Assembly: GCA_965224515.1 (NCBI GenBank)
Contig: OZ245051.1
Span: forward strand, 372,001-436,000
DNA length: 64,000 bases
DNA from: Sedimenticola_A sp040506425
Lineage (GTDB): Bacteria; Pseudomonadota; Gammaproteobacteria; Chromatiales; Chromatiaceae
Reading direction: 5' to 3'
Shown here: piece by piece, positions 27,493-36,011 of the stretch
How the letters are laid out: every line of letters starts with the position of its first letter
How positions within the stretch are numbered: the stretch's first letter is position 1
Made by a program: the position numbers and the translations under genes
The notes under the pieces: model-generated
Told to the model about the DNA's origin: nothing
What the model saw: the letters and a program-made list of their open reading frames with translations, nothing else
The model's database searches: none

Positions 27493-28642
27493 GACTGTAT
27501 TGTCTGAAGCAGATCTAATCATTGATAAGATTTATGGTGGATCCAGGAAAGGAAATGCTGCAGATGATCCACTACCAACATTGCTTGGGGTAGACAGTGG
27601 TGCAGGTTTCCGCCATCTTGGAGAACGTCCTGGTCTGAACACACTGAAACTTCTCGTTCTAAAAACAAATTTCAAGAACCTCAACTGGCCAGATCATCTA
27701 GATCAGGAAACAGGATTGCTTACCTATTATGGGGATAATCATAAGCCGAGGGATATCCACGACACCCCCAGAAAGGGTAATGCCATCCTCAGAAACCTAT
27801 ATGAGTTTGCGCATGATACCAGTCGCACCTCACAATTCCCCCCCATATTCGTCTTCGGCGGAACGGGTGTGTACCGAGATGTTCGTTTTCTCGGTCTTGC
27901 TGTGCCAAGTGCTGAAGGAATGTCTCATGATGAGGACTTAGTTGCTGTCTGGAGAAGCTCTCCAGATGGCATCAGGTTTCAGAATTACCGTGCTGTTATG
28001 ACGATTCTCGATATACCCAGAATCACACGGCAATGGATCAGAGACATACAAGCAGGTAATGCAGAGGAATCACCACATGCACCAGAGGAGTGGAAAAAAT
28101 GGATAAAACTCCGGAAATACAAGCCACTGCTATCTGAACCCAGGTCAAAGGTCCGAAGCCGCACAGATCAGCTTCCTTCTGACGCAGATGACCAGGAAAT
28201 AGTGCAGACGATATACAAGCGTTACTGTAACTCACCCACTGACTTTGAAAAATGCGCGGCGGAAATAGCCAGGATGGGATTGCGAGGAATAACACGATAT
28301 GAGCTTACGAGGCCATGGCGTGATGGCGGAAGAGATGCCACTGGTGGTTACCGCATAGGTACTGGGGCCGGATCAATTGAGGTTGAGTTCAGTCTCGAAG
28401 CCAAATGCTATTCAGAAAATAATGGTGTTGGTGTCAAGGAACTCAGCCGACTCCTGTCACGATTACGGCACCGCCAGTTCGGTGTAATGGTAACAACATC
28501 ATATCTTTCCCCCCAGGCTTATAATGAACTTATTGATGACGGTCATCCGGTCATAGTGATCAGTGCCGTGGATATTGCAGATATCCTCAAGAAAAAAATT
28601 GGTACTGCTGCTCACATTGAAGCGTGGCTGGATCGTCTCTGA
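27482..28642 (+). CDS. Restriction endonuclease, AspBHI-like N-domain plus Mrr-type catalytic domain
   Basis: 386 residues from a TTG start with GGAAG six bases upstream, overlapping the methyltransferase end. The N-terminal about 180 residues (LKTNFKNLNWPD, YYGDN, GNAILRNLYEF) resemble the recognition domain of AspBHI-type enzymes. The C-terminal half carries a PD-(D/E)XK core: DGGRDATGG (about 281-289), then EFSLEAKCYS with Glu306 and Lys308, followed by a helical VKELSRLLSRLRH segment typical of Mrr-like domains. AspBHI itself cuts modified DNA. Coupling to a partner 5-methylcytosine methyltransferase argues that this one instead cuts unmodified sites, but either is possible. Its 3' end overlaps vsr tail to tail by 31 bases. 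Confidence 0.75.
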   Translation: MPHETVLSEADLIIDKIYGGSRKGNAADDPLPTLLGVDSGAGFRHLGERPGLNTLKLLVLKTNFKNLNWPDHLDQETGLLTYYGDNHKPRDIHDTPRKGNAILRNLYEFAHDTSRTSQFPPIFVFGGTGVYRDVRFLGLAVPSAEGMSHDEDLVAVWRSSPDGIRFQNYRAVMTILDIPRITRQWIRDIQAGNAEESPHAPEEWKKWIKLRKYKPLLSEPRSKVRSRTDQLPSDADDQEIVQTIYKRYCNSPTDFEKCAAEIARMGLRGITRYELTRPWRDGGRDATGGYRIGTGAGSIEVEFSLEAKCYSENNGVGVKELSRLLSRLRHRQFGVMVTTSYLSPQAYNELIDDGHPVIVISAVDIADILKKKIGTAAHIEAWLDRL

Positions 28643-29049
28643 CGAGACTCACCAACAGTCGTCCTGATTTTTTCAACACATTGTTCTACATCATTCTCTA
28701 TTTCATGCTCCCAAAGCCTGATCACGCACCACCCCTCTGATTCAAGCTCTTTTTTGACAACTTCATCTCTGATTTTATTTTTGTTTATTTTGTCACGCCA
28801 GAACTTGGCATTCGTTTTCGGCGAAATATAATGCTCCGGACAGCCATGCCAGAAGCAGCCATCAACAAATACAGCGACTCTTGCTGATAAAAAGACTAAA
28901 TCAGGTTTACCAGAAATTTTTACTTTAAGCCTGTATCGCAACCCTGCAGCCCAGAGCTTTTTGCGCAATAAAATCTCCGGAGCAGTATTACTGCCACGGA
29001 TACGTGACATGTTATAGCTTCGCTTCTCTGGAGTATGAACATCACTCAT
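28612..29049 (-). CDS. vsr: Very short patch repair endonuclease
   Basis: 145 residues, standard length. Family hallmarks are RSYNMSRIRGSNTAPE at the start, GKPDLVF with the catalytic aspartate, FVDGCFWHGCPEHY (with zinc-site and active-site residues), and WCVIRLWEHEIE. Vsr nicks next to T:G mismatches that arise when 5-methylcytosine deaminates, and so accompanies cytosine-5 methyltransferases. Its start overlaps the drmB-like stop (ATGA), making it the last gene of the DISARM-like operon, while its tail overlaps the endonuclease gene. That arrangement ties the restriction-modification pair and the operon into one unit. Confidence 0.95.
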   Translation of the reverse strand: MSDVHTPEKRSYNMSRIRGSNTAPEILLRKKLWAAGLRYRLKVKISGKPDLVFLSARVAVFVDGCFWHGCPEHYISPKTNAKFWRDKINKNKIRDEVVKKELESEGWCVIRLWEHEIENDVEQCVEKIRTTVGESRQRRSSHASM

Positions 29050-30899
29050 CCCTGAACAGTAGCATTTAATAACCTGCCGAAAAACCCGATAGATTCATCT
29101 TCAGGCTCACCAATCACCATTAGACGATCAAGAAGACGATTCCCCTCTTCACAGCTCGTCTCCGGTATCAGGGAACACGCATGGCAGGCAGCAAGATTCA
29201 GAGCGTCACTCCCCTGACCATTACTTTCCGTGCAGAGCGGATCAGATGAACAGTTCGCAGCATCGATCAGCGTGTTTCTGAGTGTCTGTTCAAGGTGGCC
29301 TGGTTTTCCCTGAAGAACGAGACCACCAAGTGTCCCTTCTGCATCCGACGCCGCTGTATAAATCAATATGCCCGACATTTTTTCCTTGCCGTTCTGCACG
29401 CAGTAAAGCCTCTCCCTTAGCGAGGAGCTTCCATAACCACAATCGAAACTCAGGCGACGGATCAGAAGGTGAGACAATGTATGAAGTAACAGGAATGCCG
29501 GCGATATCTCACGAAGATCCCGGCTACGCGATACGTTAACGTCGTTCAGTCGTTTCTGTATCTGTGCATATCTGCGCTTAACTTTCTCCCGGCTGGCCCA
29601 TTCATCAAGTAGCTTCTGGTTAAGTGTAATGAATACTCCCTCACCGAAAGCCCGGACAGCCGGAAACCAATTGCGCTTATTCTTTGAGAGTGAGGCAATG
29701 TTCTGTCGGCCCAATTCTCCTGAGCCTGGGGGATTAAGCCGGGAGAATCCCGTAAGCGCGCGAGTCTCCGTCAGCTTTTCAACCAGCACAATATTATCAA
29801 AATAGGGCCGTATATCCTGGTCGTAATCTGTGATCTTCTGAGGATCGACGTTTAAATCATCATTGTGGCTCCGGTTCCGGCCGGAAAGAAATGCTTTGTA
29901 TTCTGCGAGACGGAAATCATCTTCGGTCTGTTCCTGTGGGGAACTGTTGATCAACCCCAGACGATCATTCACTGCCTCTGTGAGTTCGTCCAGAGGCAGT
30001 TCATGCATTTCTGAAAACTGCTCCAAACGATTTGAGTCAGCCCCCCCATCCTCCCCAACCCCGTTGGTCAGGTATTCCCAGTATTTCTTCCTGGCAATAA
30101 ATCGTCGGATAGCAGTGGAATGAGGTGGTATCAGTATTGAACTCACCACCTGGGAAAAATATACATTCGTCGCACCACGCTGAAGCACTCTCGGGGGCTC
30201 GCAGGCAGAACACTCTTCAGCAGCGTCAGGCCCAAGCCAGGGCCGATTACCGGTACACCCGTATTCCTTCAGAACATCAGGTGAACCTGCGCCCATCATT
30301 GACCTTTTTGACGGACAATTTAGACACTCCACAGTCAGACCCATAAGTCCGGCACGGCCTGTCGCACTGAGGCGGAGTACCGGATTGCTGCAGCCTGTTC
30401 CTCGCTTCAGCTTCTCCCCGCGGGGTGTGTGAGCCCATTCTATCCATGGAAAATCATCAATGTGTCCATCTTCACAAGCGGATATAAAACGAACAGCAGT
30501 AAGTTTCGGCCTCCTGTACTCAGGAAGACTCGCACAGGGCTGGCCGCCAGACCGAGGTTTGACCTTTGCGTTGCAACGCCGTGGTGCCCGGTCATTCCAC
30601 TCCACCTTGTGCATCGTTCTACATCTTGGGCAGACCTGCCAGAGCGGAAAACGTACAAACGGTATGGTGCCACCTGAAACGTTTTTCTCTGGTGCCTGTA
30701 TCGGTTCATAGAATGCATCTACCCCAAGCCGCCTTGCGAGCCGGTCATCAACGAGCTCCTGATCACTACCGGTGGTCCAGGCCTCAAGACCCGCATGCAT
30801 CAGTGTCTCCACTGGAAACTCCATGATCGAGCCTATGCCGAACGTGGATACCAGCTGGGATTTCCTGATTCTGCGCTCCTTACTGCTTCTACCTGCCAT
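29046..30899 (-). CDS. drmB: DrmB-like DUF1998 protein (DISARM core)
   Basis: 617 residues, with AGGAG eight bases before the ATG. The N-terminus (SQLVSTFGIGSIMEFP) is typical of DrmB. Zinc-ribbon cysteines appear at CPRCRT and RRCNAK, and again at ECLNCPS, CTGNRP and CSACEP. The C-terminal DUF1998 signature is clear: LNLAACHACSLIPETSCEEGN followed by LLDRLMV. DrmB forms a complex with the helicase DrmA; in DISARM, DrmAB loads on phage DNA with a 5' overhang. It sits 30 bases downstream of drmA and overlaps vsr by 4 bases. Confidence 0.88.
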   Translation of the reverse strand: MAGRSSKERRIRKSQLVSTFGIGSIMEFPVETLMHAGLEAWTTGSDQELVDDRLARRLGVDAFYEPIQAPEKNVSGGTIPFVRFPLWQVCPRCRTMHKVEWNDRAPRRCNAKVKPRSGGQPCASLPEYRRPKLTAVRFISACEDGHIDDFPWIEWAHTPRGEKLKRGTGCSNPVLRLSATGRAGLMGLTVECLNCPSKRSMMGAGSPDVLKEYGCTGNRPWLGPDAAEECSACEPPRVLQRGATNVYFSQVVSSILIPPHSTAIRRFIARKKYWEYLTNGVGEDGGADSNRLEQFSEMHELPLDELTEAVNDRLGLINSSPQEQTEDDFRLAEYKAFLSGRNRSHNDDLNVDPQKITDYDQDIRPYFDNIVLVEKLTETRALTGFSRLNPPGSGELGRQNIASLSKNKRNWFPAVRAFGEGVFITLNQKLLDEWASREKVKRRYAQIQKRLNDVNVSRSRDLREISPAFLLLHTLSHLLIRRLSFDCGYGSSSLRERLYCVQNGKEKMSGILIYTAASDAEGTLGGLVLQGKPGHLEQTLRNTLIDAANCSSDPLCTESNGQGSDALNLAACHACSLIPETSCEEGNRLLDRLMVIGEPEDESIGFFGRLLNATVQG

Positions 30900-30929
30900 C
30901 TCTCTGGCTCCTTACACTCAGATATCTTT

Positions 30930-33900
30930 TCAGTCAGGATAAATATTAAGAACCATCGCTTCTGATTCTTTGTCAACAGAACGCATGGAACTGGGAGTAG
31001 ACCAAGATGCATCGGCCCATTCAGAGAGCTCAGGCATCCCCGCAGGATACATGAGTGGCAACTTGTCAGGGTCGGGAGCGAAAAAGCTACCCCAGTCATC
31101 AAAGGACTCACCTTTCCAGTGATTCTGCAGACTATTTAGCTGTTCGACAAACACCCCCAGATGCTCGGTGTCAATTGCTCTGCATCGCTCAGTCAATTCA
31201 TCAAATGCAGAGGATACTGCTCGCTGCTTAAAATCCGCATCACCCGGCATTTTCCACTTTCCAATATGCCTGCCTATGATAACTAATAGTGCATGTAATG
31301 CCCTCTGTAGCGAGGGAATTGAATAAGGGGTAACACTGGTCGGCTCAACGTACCGGTAAAGAGATGCATGATATGCACGGAACTGCTCAAAATGAGACCT
31401 GTCTCTGGGCTTTCCCGGGTTATACATCGTAACGACCAGACCGGGAGCATCCTTCGAACGCCCCACACGGCTGCTTGCCTGTATATATTCAGAAGTGGTT
31501 TTAGGCTGCCCGACAATTGACATGAGTCCAAGCCTATCCACATCAACACCGACCGAGATCATATTTGTAGCGAGAAGCGCATCTACAGGTCTTTTTCCAC
31601 TACCCTTCTCCTGAGGATAGGTGACATCCAGATCTTCAAGTATCTCCGGAATTTCCTGCGCCGTTTTACGGCTTGTAAGCTCCTCGACTCTGTTCAGATA
31701 GCGTACTTTTTCACGCGGCACGTGCGAACGGCTGGAAATCGTCCACATGTATTCTGGAATATCCGCCTGCAGAAGAGTTAAAGCCCGTCCAAGCTCTCTG
31801 AGGCTGTTGAAGTACTGTACCAGCGTCCAGTAGGGATCACGTACAGAATCATCATCATCCGCTGGATCAAGTGTCTTGCAACCCTGCAGAAGACTCGCAG
31901 CAGTACGGACGTTGGCCGTCACAAACGAAGGCGCAGCCGATGCGAACACACCTGTGTACATGCGTCCCGCTGCATCCTTATTCTCTGCTGCAAAATAGGA
32001 ATCAGATATATCCAGCCCCGGCGGAGGAAACTGGAATGTAGGCCGGTTGTAAAGCGCTCTGCACTGTTCTTCCGCTCTGCGGATAGTCGCGGTAGACCCT
32101 ACGATCTTTGGCTTTATACCGTTTGCTGTGCAAAGAAGGTCAATTACGCCCTCATACAATCCGACCACCGTTCCCAGGGGTCCGGATATCAGATGCAGTT
32201 CGTCCTGTATTATCAAACTTGGAGGAGAAACGGGCATTCCGGACCCAAAGATCCGACCTGATGGTTCGCGCCAAGCCAGCATGGCAAACTTATCTACCGT
32301 GCCAATAAGCAGCGTTGGGGGTTCATCATAGATATCATCATCAGTTACCAGTACCGGAATGGGGTTCTTTGCCGTGCTATAAGAGCAGCGTGATTCCGGG
32401 CAGACAAACACAACCTTTTTGGGTGTACGGCCTGTGGCACGGTAGCCTAGATTGTCATGCTCATTCAAACGCGTTCCACACCAGGGGCATTTCAACAACT
32501 GAAACTTGTTTTCTGTTTCCCTGGGCCTGGATGCAAGATTATTGAGGATCTTCGTCGCTTCCTGACGAGTATTCGGCGTAAGTGACTGGCCGACCCATAA
32601 ACCGATTGTGATCCGATCCACACCCAGTGTTTCCGGATCACTCTGCCGGATGGTTTCGCACGCACAGATCAACGCACTGGCACGTTGGAATTGCTGTGCA
32701 GTCAGCAAGCGTAGCGTGTACCGCATCAACACAGTACAACCGCCGTCACAAGGATCGATCAAACGTCTCAGGAAAATTGTGTATGCAGCTAACCCGAGAT
32801 AGGCCTCTGTCTTACCGCCACCGGTGGGAAACCAGATAAGATCTACAAGATCCCGGTCGTCCGGGAATTTCCCTTCTGAATCCGGTGTGACCGAAGGTAA
32901 ATTCATCAGGATAAAGGAGATCTGGAACGTACGCCATTTCCCCATCCAGGATTCACGCGGCAAGTAATCAGTAGTAATTTCTTCCCATTCATCACTGATA
33001 CCGCGCGTTTTCCGACGCGAATGATATTGCTGCATGAGCATGGCCCGGTTAGCCAAGCAGAAAGCATTCAGTGCCTTTTCAGATCCTTCGAGGAGGCTAA
33101 TGCCTCTACGCATTCTTTCGCACGCTTCCCTACATTTCCCGAGATGGCGCTCAGCAGCAGTCCTGAATGCAGTATCCAACGAAGCTGCCTCACGGGTCTG
33201 AAGCTGTATCCAGTCCTCGTAATCTTCAGCTAACGCCATCAGCACCCCTGGAATCAGATCAGATTCTGTGCCATCTTCACCGCCAGCGAGCACCTGCATA
33301 CTCAGCTCGTCACCTCCCTTTTGCCGGGGTTCTACTGGAGGTATCTTCAAAGTTGGCAGACTGTCTGTTTCTACTGAAGCAGTTCTGTCTCCGGACACAT
33401 TACCCCAGTTGACTGCACAACCATGTCCAAGCCCAAAAGACAGGCGGTTCCTGAACAGCAAACGAAGCCCCTGCTCCTCAGGATCATTCGATGTTGATGT
33501 CAGCTCCTGATAGGGACGAAATACAGGTGCCTTTCCATCCGCCTCAACACAAAAGCCAGCCTGGTAATAGCAATCAGCTGGAGATGGCATAGCCCCGCCA
33601 TTCGCCTGCTTCGCGTTATATAGCGATACGGTAACTAAGCGTGTACCATCTTTCCTACGCCTGACTACTGCCCTAATCCGAAGGTATTCGTGTGGACTGA
33701 ACTCCAGTATCTCTATGTCCTGTTGGCTAGTTAGATCAAGCGACACTCTGACAGGAGAAAGTACCAGTTCAGCGCGTTTCCAGACCACAAACTCACGTTC
33801 TTTCTCCTTACGCTTTGTGCTTGTGTAGGCCGCGGCACGGGGGGTAATGACCAATCCTTTATTGACATTGTCACAGATAAAAGAAACACCCATTGCCGCT

Positions 33901-34253
33901 GGCATGTAAGTATTCGCCATTGTGATAGTGTCATCATTGCCGGCCAGCACTTCCTCTCTTCCTGGCCTACTGGCGGGCGATGCTGCAGTTTCAATCTCCG
34001 GCGCTTCGGCATCATCAGCAGCCTCCTCCTGATCCGTAACATCATTTCCATCCGCATCACTGTCGTCTTCTATTTCCAGGTTTGTCAACTGCGAAGGAAA
34101 GAGAACTCCGGCGGAATACCGTTGGCGAGGTGATTCATCTAACACCTCATCCGGCTCCGCAGGGCCAATCAGCTCCATGCGTAATTGTTCTATCAGTGCG
34201 CTCCTGAATTCTTCCTGCGGTGTTTCCTTTCTGCTGCTGTGTGTATCTGTCAA
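30930..34253 (-). CDS. drmA: DrmA-like SF2 helicase (DISARM core)
   Basis: 1107 residues from a TTG start with GAGG seven bases upstream; the preceding gene ends 3 bases earlier. An acidic low-complexity stretch occupies residues about 60-110. Helicase motifs follow: Walker A FPTGGGKTEAY near residue 475, RYTLRLLTAQQ, IIQDELHLISG (DExH-type, near 688), GSTATIRR, and the C-terminal TNMISVGVDVDRLG with QASSRVGRS (motif VI). A zinc-knuckle CPWCGTRL lies between the lobes. The length and motif set match DrmA of DISARM, which with DrmB forms a DNA-translocating complex that recognises phage ends and is controlled by an internal trigger loop. Confidence 0.88.
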   Translation of the reverse strand: MTDTHSSRKETPQEEFRSALIEQLRMELIGPAEPDEVLDESPRQRYSAGVLFPSQLTNLEIEDDSDADGNDVTDQEEAADDAEAPEIETAASPASRPGREEVLAGNDDTITMANTYMPAAMGVSFICDNVNKGLVITPRAAAYTSTKRKEKEREFVVWKRAELVLSPVRVSLDLTSQQDIEILEFSPHEYLRIRAVVRRRKDGTRLVTVSLYNAKQANGGAMPSPADCYYQAGFCVEADGKAPVFRPYQELTSTSNDPEEQGLRLLFRNRLSFGLGHGCAVNWGNVSGDRTASVETDSLPTLKIPPVEPRQKGGDELSMQVLAGGEDGTESDLIPGVLMALAEDYEDWIQLQTREAASLDTAFRTAAERHLGKCREACERMRRGISLLEGSEKALNAFCLANRAMLMQQYHSRRKTRGISDEWEEITTDYLPRESWMGKWRTFQISFILMNLPSVTPDSEGKFPDDRDLVDLIWFPTGGGKTEAYLGLAAYTIFLRRLIDPCDGGCTVLMRYTLRLLTAQQFQRASALICACETIRQSDPETLGVDRITIGLWVGQSLTPNTRQEATKILNNLASRPRETENKFQLLKCPWCGTRLNEHDNLGYRATGRTPKKVVFVCPESRCSYSTAKNPIPVLVTDDDIYDEPPTLLIGTVDKFAMLAWREPSGRIFGSGMPVSPPSLIIQDELHLISGPLGTVVGLYEGVIDLLCTANGIKPKIVGSTATIRRAEEQCRALYNRPTFQFPPPGLDISDSYFAAENKDAAGRMYTGVFASAAPSFVTANVRTAASLLQGCKTLDPADDDDSVRDPYWTLVQYFNSLRELGRALTLLQADIPEYMWTISSRSHVPREKVRYLNRVEELTSRKTAQEIPEILEDLDVTYPQEKGSGKRPVDALLATNMISVGVDVDRLGLMSIVGQPKTTSEYIQASSRVGRSKDAPGLVVTMYNPGKPRDRSHFEQFRAYHASLYRYVEPTSVTPYSIPSLQRALHALLVIIGRHIGKWKMPGDADFKQRAVSSAFDELTERCRAIDTEHLGVFVEQLNSLQNHWKGESFDDWGSFFAPDPDKLPLMYPAGMPELSEWADASWSTPSSMRSVDKESEAMVLNIYPD

Positions 34254-34256
34254 AGG

Positions 34257-36011
34257 TCAGTCCTCATCCTTAATGTTTTCCAGCATTTCGCGGAGCTTTT
34301 GATTGTAGGCTGACTTCAGTTTCTCCGGCAGAAGAATGACCAGATCTACCCTTGCACGTGACATGCCGACATATAAAACCGCCTTCCACCAGTCGGATTC
34401 GAAGTCATTAACATCTGTGAGAATGACCACATCTGCTTCAAGGCCTTTGAAAGCGGAGACAGTGCTATAACGAATACTCTCTGCTGTATCTTTGCCGGTC
34501 AGGAATGCTTCATCTAGCTTCTTTACCTCAACCTCCGGCAGCTTGCCTGCAACAGATTTTGAACTTGATACTGCGGAAAGGATGACGACATCAGTAGCAC
34601 TAACACCACCGGTAGTGATCCTGTTTATCTGCTTTTTGAGGAGGTTCTTCTGATCAGATGGCTTTGAATACCAAGCATAACGTACTGGAAGCCCGTCCAC
34701 GCGAGCCACTGCCTGTACTTCAGGATTCGTGAGCATTCTGGTTTCATCATGAATCTGACGAGTATTCCTGCAGTTGACGGTAAGCAATTGACTGACGCCG
34801 AACTGCTCTAAGTGGGAGACACTAGTTGGATCAGCCATACCATACACAGCTGCTTGATTGTTATCGTCCATAAACCAGCGCCAGTTACCGGATTCCAGGC
34901 CACCCGGCAGGCAGAGACCTAGGAAATCCAGAATTTGCTCTGTTATCAGATCCTGGCCTTCGTCCACCACAATCATATCCCATGCATTTTCTTCAGCCTC
35001 AAGCAGTGCTAAAGATGCATATTCCGGATAAAGTCTTTTGTAGATAACATCAGAATCCTCAGAATCCCACTTCGCGTGGAACTCATCGGCGTACGGAGAT
35101 ATACGAATAAGCTCATCCATATGCTGATAAACAGAACCGATTTTTATATTTTCAGCATATTGGGTGAGAAGAGGATCTGCCCTTAGCTTTGTCGCAAGCA
35201 ACCGGTTATAACAGAGAAACAGCACATTTTTTCCAGCCCTGGCAGCATTCAGAACTTCTCTCCTAGCGAGTTCTGTCTTCCCTGTACCGGCTGCCCCCCG
35301 GATAATAATTCTCGGCCTGCCTATCATGGCATCGAGTAACTGATACTGTTCCCTCGTCAGCTCAAGCAGCTCATCATCAGTTTCCTTAACTTTGGACCAG
35401 AGCGGTGGCAATAGATCAAAATCACCGCGGAGAAAACTTACCAACTCGTCCAGATCCTGGATTGACGGCCGTCGCCGGGATGGAGTCTTGTTCTCAAAGA
35501 AAGTTGCAATTCTTCCAATATAGCGTGACACCGGCTGTCTGGCATCTTCGACACAGTAGGTCAGCCCCCTGTCACCGTCTGTCCCAAACTCAATCGCGTA
35601 TTCGTTCGTATTGGGCAACATCACTCCATAGCCCATAACTATTTTGCATAAGGGATGGCCATCCGGGAACTTGGCACGGATATCCTTTTCAAGTGCAAAC
35701 ATCGCGGAAGAGGCCTGTTCATAGGGGCTTTCATGTAGCGTGGAATACTCGTCGTACTTATCCTGGGTCTGCCAGATCCCTGCATTCCTGCTTATCCGCC
35801 CCCCTTTCACCTCTATGACAAAGATCCCTCTATCACACAGGATGACGAAATCTATCTCGCCACGTCGTTTCGTCTGATGTCGTGAAAGCCCAAGTGAATG
35901 CAGAACAACCCAGTCATCCGTATTCGGTGCATCCTTGAGCAGGCGAAAGATGCGTTTTTCTGCTTTGCTTTTAACATCGGGATGAATAGTCTGCGGGATC
36001 ATCCTTGCCAT
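34257..36011 (-). CDS. NERD nuclease-like domain fused to UvrD-type helicase
   Basis: 584 residues from an ATG that overlaps the previous stop by one base (TGATG). Residues about 10-125 are a NERD domain: RRGEIDFVILCDRGIFVIEVKGG supplies the E/D...EVK pattern of PD-(D/E)XK-related nucleases. An SF1 helicase follows: Walker A RGAAGTGKTELA near residue 243, VDEGQDL (Walker B), NCRNTRQI, STVSAFKGLEADVV, and YVGMSRAR (motif VI). NERD-helicases occur in several defence loci, but are not part of canonical DISARM. Placement between the drmE-like and drmA genes with no gaps implies obligatory co-expression. I infer a nuclease-helicase that replaces or supplements the missing phospholipase D nuclease DrmC. 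Confidence 0.88.
   Translation of the reverse strand: MARMIPQTIHPDVKSKAEKRIFRLLKDAPNTDDWVVLHSLGLSRHQTKRRGEIDFVILCDRGIFVIEVKGGRISRNAGIWQTQDKYDEYSTLHESPYEQASSAMFALEKDIRAKFPDGHPLCKIVMGYGVMLPNTNEYAIEFGTDGDRGLTYCVEDARQPVSRYIGRIATFFENKTPSRRRPSIQDLDELVSFLRGDFDLLPPLWSKVKETDDELLELTREQYQLLDAMIGRPRIIIRGAAGTGKTELARREVLNAARAGKNVLFLCYNRLLATKLRADPLLTQYAENIKIGSVYQHMDELIRISPYADEFHAKWDSEDSDVIYKRLYPEYASLALLEAEENAWDMIVVDEGQDLITEQILDFLGLCLPGGLESGNWRWFMDDNNQAAVYGMADPTSVSHLEQFGVSQLLTVNCRNTRQIHDETRMLTNPEVQAVARVDGLPVRYAWYSKPSDQKNLLKKQINRITTGGVSATDVVILSAVSSSKSVAGKLPEVEVKKLDEAFLTGKDTAESIRYSTVSAFKGLEADVVILTDVNDFESDWWKAVLYVGMSRARVDLVILLPEKLKSAYNQKLREMLENIKDED

Noticed and set aside
34257..36011. Gabija-type assignment of the NERD-helicase
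   Set aside because: Gabija pairs an OLD-family nuclease GajA with a UvrD helicase GajB; no OLD/TOPRIM gene is present and the operon is dominated by drmA and drmB.
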